Source: Garra rufa
Lineage: Eukaryota > Chordata > Actinopteri > Cypriniformes > Cyprinidae
NCBI RefSeq assembly: GCF_049309525.1
Contig: NC_133371.1
Coordinates: 33,391,966-33,455,965 of the forward strand
Direction of reading: 5' to 3'
Length of the DNA stretch: 64,000 bases
Numbering within the stretch: position 1 is the stretch's first letter; every line of letters begins with the position of its first letter. Shown in pieces: positions 58,426-64,000 of the stretch. The notes beneath the pieces were generated by a model, which was not told the DNA's origin, did not search any database, and saw nothing but the letters and a program-made list of their open reading frames with translations. The translations under genes and the position numbers were made by a program.

Positions 58426-61400
58426 CACAACAACAATTAAAATCTTACTGTCCAAACACTTTTGACAGGTAGTGTATATTTGTATTCAATTTAAAGAAAT
58501 TATATAATATTTTATTTTAATTTAATCTTAATAAGTATCCAATTAAGTTGCAGTACCTCTCCCTGGATCAGAGGGATTGCACCGATAGCCTTCTGCAGGG
58601 CTTTGACTTCAGCGGCTGGGCCGGTGATCAGAGACGTCCCAGTGTCAACGATGGCTTCACATCCTCCTTTACACAGAGTCAGCTCGCTTCCGATGCTCAT
58701 GCTACACACACAGAAGCACAGAGCGCTTTCAACACTAGATTGTCTTCTGCATTGGTGGTTCAGTGGTAAGATTCTTGCCTCTCACATGACAGACCAGCAT
58801 ATTTCATCACGTTACATATGCATGCAAGCCATTTTTCAGATTCCTGACAAATTTCCATACCCCTGTTTGAAAATACACGAGTGCTTGAAAAGCACTGCAA
58901 TTTTTGTGTTAAAAGTATTATGTTTCCTTTACAAGCAGTTATGCCTTAAAAGCTACCATTTTCAAAACTAATACAGGTGCCATCTAAGCTGCACTGAGTG
59001 TCAAAAAATAAAACTGTCACTTTTATGCATTTAAGTAAAAAAGTATTGTATGACAGAAAGGCTTAAGTGGCCAGAATAGCATAGCTTTGATTTCTAAACA
59101 CAATTCTCACCCATCCATGTGAATCTGCCAATAGGCCTGTCTGCTGATGCCCACGTAGTTAAAGTCTCCAGTGTAATATTTGGGGTCTGTACCTCCAAGG
59201 AGCAGCTCACCACCAGGTTGGGTGTCAGGGTTTCTGTCAGACAAATAAAACGGGATTATAATACACGTTTATGATAGGCCGTCATGTAATTCTTTCTTAT
59301 AAAAACCTGAGACAGATGAAGATAGACTAAATAAATTTACGTACCTGTTCAGATAAAAAGAGAAAACATTTTTCTCCACTTTCTTCTGGCTCATCATCAT
59401 GTCAAAAACAGGAGGAACCCCATCTACGGCGATGCGAGGATAAGCCATGCCGAGAATACCATCAAACTTGGCTGCGATGAAGGCCACTCCTGGCTGTTTG
59501 ATAGCTTCTCCAAATATCTGCTTCTCAACCGCAATATCCCCAATCTAAAAGAGAAGTAACAGATAGGTTTCTTTCACCATTTCAGGTGGCAAAAAAAAGA
59601 CAGACTTGTTACTTGTTGATTCCTACCGTGCATGTGTCCTGGCTGAGATAACCAGACAAGCTTCCAGATCCATACTGTATGGCAAATTCAGTCCCGTTCT
59701 TCACATAGGTGGTCGACTTGCCCCCATTGTATTTGTGATGAAGCACTACAAACAAACAAACAAAAATGCATTTAAAGGAGACCCATTATACCCCTTTTTA
59801 CAATACGTAATAAAAAGTCTCAGGTGTCCCCAGAATGTGTCTGAAGTTTCAGCTCAAAATACCCCACAGATCATTTATTATATCATTTTAAACACACTGT
59901 TTTCCTGCATGTCTCTTTAAATGCAAATGAGCTGTTGCTCCCCGCCCCCTTTTCCAGAATAGAGCTGTGCCTTTACAGCTCGTACCTCAGATACTCTGCT
60001 AAAAAGTCTGTTTGGTTTGATTATCATGTCTATTTTGCTGAAATAATGCATTTTCAACCATATTAGTTTAAATGTCTGATATAGGACACGTCCGAAGCAC
60101 GCTGTCACAAGGCATGTGATTACTAAACTAAGTTCTCTTTCATGTCTTATTGTGCTTAAACAGTCAAATACATACACGTTTATGTTTAAAAACACAGGAG
60201 TTATAAAAACAGTTGGTCATGTCTGAAGGTAAACAGCTAGAAAAGTAATCTCATGTTTATATTAGATCTGTGCGGCTGCAGCATAATATACAGCAAGTAA
60301 ATAAATCAATCCACTGCTCTCTTGTCTCCTCTGAGGCTGGGACTCCAAATAATGTTCTGCCCTCGTCTGTGCAGCCAAAGCCAGAACAGTTAGCATGCTT
60401 TGCTCCAACTTTTACCATGGCGTTAGAATTGGTACACCATTGTCACTTGCGAAAACGTGCAAACGAAGGGGCGGAAATATTATAATAAGAGTCCTTTTTT
60501 CACGTTTTTCTAGGTTGGTAGATGCACTGGGGACCTGATTATAGCACTTTAACACAGGAAAAAAATCAGATTTTTCTGATACACTATATTGCCAAAAGTA
60601 TTGGTACACCCCTGTGTACCAATGTACCTTCTAAAGAACAGGTTTGACTACCGTAGTCATTTCCATGAGTACAAATCTTAAAGTTTAAGCACAATGATAT
60701 TCTAAGGAATTTTGTGCTTCTAATTTTATAGCAACAGTTTGGACAGGACCTTTTTCTATTCTAATATGACAATGCCCGTGTTCTAGGCAAGGTTCAAATA
60801 TAAATGATTGATTCAGTCAGTGTGGAAGAACTTGACAGAAAGCCAAGTCCTAACCCCAGCTGAACACCTCTGGTGTGACTTTAAATGAAGAGCTTGAGCC
60901 AAAAACATCACCAACAAACACCAATGACTTGTACATGCACTACATGGACAAAGTATTGGGACACCCCCGTCTTTAGAACAGAAAAAGGCACTTTCAAAAC
61001 TGTGGCAACAAATATGGAAACACAATTATTGTATTAAAGGAACCGTATGTAGGATTGTGGCCAAAACTGGTACTGCAATCACTTTCAAAATACTGTAGAA
61101 CAATGTATCCCTCCCCACCCCCCCCCCTGACTCGAGGTTGCCAGCTAAGCTGCATGATCCAGCAGGAACCTAGGCTGCTACAAGGAGCTTCTAATTGCAA
61201 GTGACGAGTCCTACACAGTAATTTTTTTTTCTTCTGTTAATTATGTTTATGCTTCACGAGAGATGTTTTGCAAAGTAATTATGTATCGCAAAAAATTACT
61301 AATGGCGATGAGCCAAATATTTCGTAAAGATGTACTGTAATACCACATTTCAGTCGGAACATAGATTGTTTTCATACCATGCTAGTGGTGCGATATAAAG

Positions 61401-63269
61401 CTTTTTATGAACGCATTTAGCACGGGCGACCGTGGAAATCCACTGTTTACGGAAGCAAAGTTAGCCAAACATAGATGAATCTTCAGGTTCATCTGTCCAG
61501 GAGAAAATTAGCAACGTTGGCGTCTGTCTTCAAATTCTTCTCCGTTTTTAGCCGTCTCCATCTTTCAAAGGCATCTCCTATACAAATCCTTGTTTTATTT
61601 CGGACTTTGTCACGACGTATTTCGGATTCATAACGAGGTCTTTTAGGTTTCGTAATGTTATACATGTTTTATCCGACGCGTTCTTAGCTGCAGCTGTAAT
61701 TAGAGCAGAGCTGGCCACCCGGATGACGAAACTCTACTGACTTCGTGATTGGTAGATAGCTGGAGGGTGGAGCCTCAGACCAAAACACAAAATGACAACA
61801 ATAACATCAGTCGTGGGCTGCAACTGTCACTTTTAAATGACAATATCCTGGCCGGACCACTGTTGTCAGTGATATTTGAAATGAACACGATTTCTTAATG
61901 TCTAGTGACATGTCAGGGCCATTTTATGATTAACTGAAATAAATTTCTTACATACGGTTCCTTTAAAAATTGCATTTCCATCTCTGATGCAACAGTTTTG
62001 GATTTGTCTAAAATTACTGTAGCCTTATGTACAAGTCATTGGTGTTTGGTGATGAGTTTTTAGCTCAAGGCCTTTAAAGTCACACCAGGGGCCAGTTGCA
62101 TAAACTTAGTCTCTATGTTAAGACAGTGTCTTAAGAATTCGTTTGACCAGCTAGCAGATAACTAAGGGGTAATCAGTCTTATATTTTGGACTAATCTAAG
62201 TTATGTAACCAAATTTTAAAAAAATTGACCAGTCTTAAAGAAAAACATTAGATGACTAACTTTTAAGTCTGTCTAAACCTTTTATGCAACTGGCCCCAGA
62301 GTTTAGCTGGGATTAGGACTTGGCTTAATGCAGACCGGTCAAGTTCTTCCACACTGACTGAATGAATCTTTTCCATTTGAACCTTGCCTTGTACCACACT
62401 GACTGAATTAATAATTTCCATTTGAACCCTGCCTTGTACAGAGGCATTGCCATGTTAGAATAGAAAATGGTCCTTTCCAAACTGTTGCTATAAAATTAGA
62501 AGCACACAATTCCCTAAAATATCATTATATGCTTAAATATTAAAATTTGTACTCATGGAAGTAGTCAAACCTGTTCATTAGAAAGGAGTGTCCCAATACT
62601 TTTGGCAATATAGTGTATTTCAAGTTCTGCAAAATGTGGTCAAGTAAATTTTAAGAAACTTACAGAGACACCCAAATTTTCACACCAAAAACCACACAAA
62701 GTAAAGAACTTAGATGTTGTCACTGGGGCTGATCTGCAAGACTCTTTTACTGTAAGAGTTAAATGCGCCTCTCTACTTTCAAAGTGTGAGATAATCACTA
62801 ACAGGATCTTGTTTAGATTACAGGAACTTGCTACCAAACAACTTGAGCAACATTTGGCCATACTGAAATGGATTCTTGCTTTATGAAGAAATCATTTCAA
62901 AATGTGTTTACGAAGTTAATTAAGGTCAAGTGCCAAAAAATAATTAAGAACACTAAATTAAACGATATTACAAGAAACACTAGTTTCCTGAATACTGTTA
63001 GTATATGTTGTTCTTGGCATCAAAACAATTATTTTATAATAATATAAAAGTATGTGTGTATTTTATGGTTAATAATTTAAAGGTAACATTGATCTGACAA
63101 TACTGCAATATTAAAATAAAATTCCTAGGCTCTCTGTGGACTTACAGCAGGCAATGTCAGTCAGGGAACAGTGGACAGAGGGCACCCACAGGTTGGAGGA
63201 TCCAGTGTCAAACACCACAGTGAAGGTCTGGACAGGAGTGCCAAGACCGATCTCTCCATAGTACTGAGC
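56938..63269 (-). CDS. ctsd: Cathepsin D, lysosomal aspartic protease (last seven coding exons; 5' end outside window)
   Basis: Exons on the minus strand, 5' to 3', are 63269-63146, 59745-59627, 59544-59345, 59233-59111, 58701-58557, 57454-57356 and 57099-56938. All junctions are GT-AG and in phase, ending at the TAA at 56938-56940. They appear to correspond to exons 3-9 of the nine-exon vertebrate gene, about 323 residues. Both catalytic aspartates are present: FDTGSSNLWVPS in the first exon here and VDTGTS in the fifth. The flap Tyr (QYGSGSLSGYLS) and the glycosylation sequon NGT are also present. The C-terminus reads WILGDVFIGQYYTVFDRENN then RVGFAKSV. The processing loop of mammalian cathepsin D is much shorter here, as in other fish, and the second mammalian glycosylation site is not seen. 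The enzyme degrades proteins in acidic lysosomes. The gene converges with slc6a15. Confidence 0.95.
57548..58478. repeat. family-M palindromic MITE
   Basis: The left half contains CACCAAGCCTGTATTTATTTG and GTCTTCAGTGTCACATCATTC. The right half holds the inverted blocks and ends ACTTTTGACAGGTAGTGTA. A run of about 26 A residues lies at 58399-58425. It fills the ctsd intron between 57455 and 58556. Confidence 0.75.
58749..58785 (+). repeat. 5' half of a tRNA-Gly-like sequence (truncated)
   Basis: The first 20 bases, GCATTGGTGGTTCAGTGGTA, match the start of eukaryotic tRNA-Gly (GCC), including the D-arm and A box. The next bases (AGATTCTTGCCT) match with one or two changes. The sequence then departs before the anticodon stem closes; no T-arm or B box follows. 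It is a truncated pseudogene or SINE head inside a ctsd intron. Confidence 0.6.
59772..60490. repeat. MITE-like repeat (GGAGACCCATTATACCCC)
   Basis: The left end reads AAAGGAGACCCATTATACCCC, followed by CAGGTGTCCCCAGAATGTG. The right end reads GGGGCGGAAATATTATAATAAG. This resembles a dispersed fish repeat, but terminal inversion is weak and the boundary is approximate. Confidence 0.45.
61034..61966. mobile_element. 0.93-kb MITE with TTAAAGGAACCGTATGTA ends, nested
   Basis: The left TTAAAGGAACCGTATGTAGG pairs with the right TTACATACGGTTCCTTTAA. If the outer TTAA is the duplicated target, this would be piggyBac-like, but that is unproven. The interior is GC-richer with no transposase. Confidence 0.7.
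62088..62297. mobile_element. 210-bp MITE with GGGGCCAGTTGCATAAA ends, nested
   Basis: The terminal inverted repeats are GGGGCCAGTTGCATAAA and TTTATGCAACTGGCCCC. The element splits the right arm of foldback C, where uninterrupted left-arm sequence reads CAGCTGAACACCTCTGGTGTG. No coding capacity. Confidence 0.8.
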
Positions 63270-63360
63270 CTGTAAACAAAAACCATCAAATCATTCAAAA
63301 TTCAGCGCCACAACAAATGGTCTAACTAAAACATTTTCACACAAGCTTAGAATTACTAGA

Positions 63361-64000
63361 TACATACACTACCAGTCAAAGGTTTTTAAACAGTAAGATT
63401 TTTCATGTTTTTTTTTTTAAAGAAGTCTCTTTTGCTCACCAAGCCTGCATTTATTTGATCTAGAGTATAGCAACAACAGTACAATTTTAAAATATTTTTA
63501 TATACTACAAAATAACAGTTTTCTATTTTAATACATTATAAAATGTAATTTATTCCTGTGATTTCAAAGCTGAATTTTTAGCATCATTACTCCCATGATG
63601 ATCTTTCAGAAATCATTCTAATATTCTGATTTGCTGTTCAGAAGAACAGCATTTATCTGAAATAGAAATCTTTTGTAACACTATAAATGTCTTTTTCATC
63701 ACTTTGGTCAATTGAAAGCATCCTTGCTAAATAAAAGTTAATTTCTATCTTTAAAAAAAAATTATACTGACTCCAAGGCTTTTGAATGGTATAGTGTATA
63801 ATGTTACAAACGCTTTCAGAAAAAATGCTGATATCTGGATCTTTGTATTCATCAAAGAATCCTGAAAAATAGTTTTAAATATAGATAGTAATAAAAATGT
63901 TTCTCAAACAGCAAATTAGAATGATTGATGAAGGATCCTGTGACACTAAAGACTAGAGTAATGATGCTAAAAATTCACAGGAATAATATTTAAATAGAAC
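63361..64000. repeat. family-M palindromic MITE, running off the window end
   Basis: The copy starts ACATACACTACCAGTCAAAGG and carries the family blocks ATCTTTCAGAAATCATTCTAA and CTCCAAGGCTTTTGAATGGT. It occupies the ctsd intron upstream of the 63146-63269 exon and continues beyond the window. Confidence 0.75.

Larger units (their letters stand above)
60580..62617. mobile_element. foldback C with Tc1/mariner-like termini, carrying two nested MITEs
   Basis: The ends ACACTATATTGCCAAAAGTA and ACTTTTGGCAATATAGTGTA are inverted repeats with a TA at each edge. The arms are long inverted relatives: CAGTCAGTGTGGAAGAACTT near 60815 is matched by AAGTTCTTCCACACTGACTG near 62341. The right arm has a local duplication of CACACTGACTGAAT. 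Elements at 61034-61966 and 62088-62297 interrupt it. No intact transposase is present. Confidence 0.7.
59746..63145. other. ctsd: long ctsd intron filled with nested repeats
   Basis: The 3.4-kb intron separates the first catalytic-Asp exon from the flap exon. It holds a MITE-like repeat near 59772-60490, the foldback C (60580-62617) with two internal insertions, and about 500 bp of unrecognised sequence before the exon at 63146. No coding exon was seen. Confidence 0.65.

Noticed and set aside
58749..58820. Functional tRNA-Gly gene
   Set aside because: Only the 5' half matches; no anticodon stem closure, T-arm, B box or downstream T-run was found.

Overview
The window is vertebrate, and almost certainly teleost, nuclear DNA. 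Genes are split by GT-AG introns, there are no bacterial operons, and the AT-rich noncoding sequence is filled with short inverted-repeat DNA transposons of kinds common in cyprinid fish (carp/zebrafish group). The cyprinid placement is inferred from these repeats and from the gene order; I could not run a database search.

Three protein-coding genes are present. (1) lrriq1 lies on the minus strand at 2055-14238. Fourteen coding exons, from the start codon to the end of the leucine-rich repeats, splice in phase to about 972 codons. Its 3' end lies left of the window. (2) slc6a15 (neutral amino-acid transporter B0AT2/SBAT1) lies on the plus strand at 27599-47116. It is complete, with 11 coding exons giving 741 aa and an intact frame. 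(3) ctsd (cathepsin D) lies on the minus strand at 56938-63269. The last seven coding exons are present, including both catalytic Asp motifs; the signal-peptide and propeptide exons lie right of the window. lrriq1 and slc6a15 diverge from a 13-kb intergenic region, as in mammals, but no TSPAN19 coding exon was seen between them. slc6a15 and ctsd converge, with a DIRS retrotransposon between them. The genes are neighbours but work in unrelated processes (probable cilia/flagella, neuronal amino-acid uptake, lysosomal proteolysis).

Mobile DNA makes up much of the rest. A structurally complete 5.85-kb DIRS-type tyrosine-recombinase retrotransposon (49503-55349) has inverted ends and an internal complementary region; its reading frames are damaged. 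Other elements are a 2.25-kb non-autonomous hAT element with an 8-bp target duplication (15841-18093), a dead Tc1-like element (about 22659-24013), a Harbinger-like MITE with a TAA duplication (37137-37859), and a hAT MITE with an 8-bp duplication (38737-39281). There are also many foldback/palindromic repeats. Seven insertions sit inside copies of palindromic repeats, giving a strongly nested architecture. Three dispersed repeats carry decayed copies of a THAP zinc-finger exon. slc6a15 intron 4 holds a 1.3-kb minisatellite with a 138-bp higher-order unit.

Regulatory candidates are two RFX X-box-like motifs upstream of the lrriq1 start codon, a GC-richer segment upstream of slc6a15, and several repeat-free noncoding blocks that look like conserved elements.
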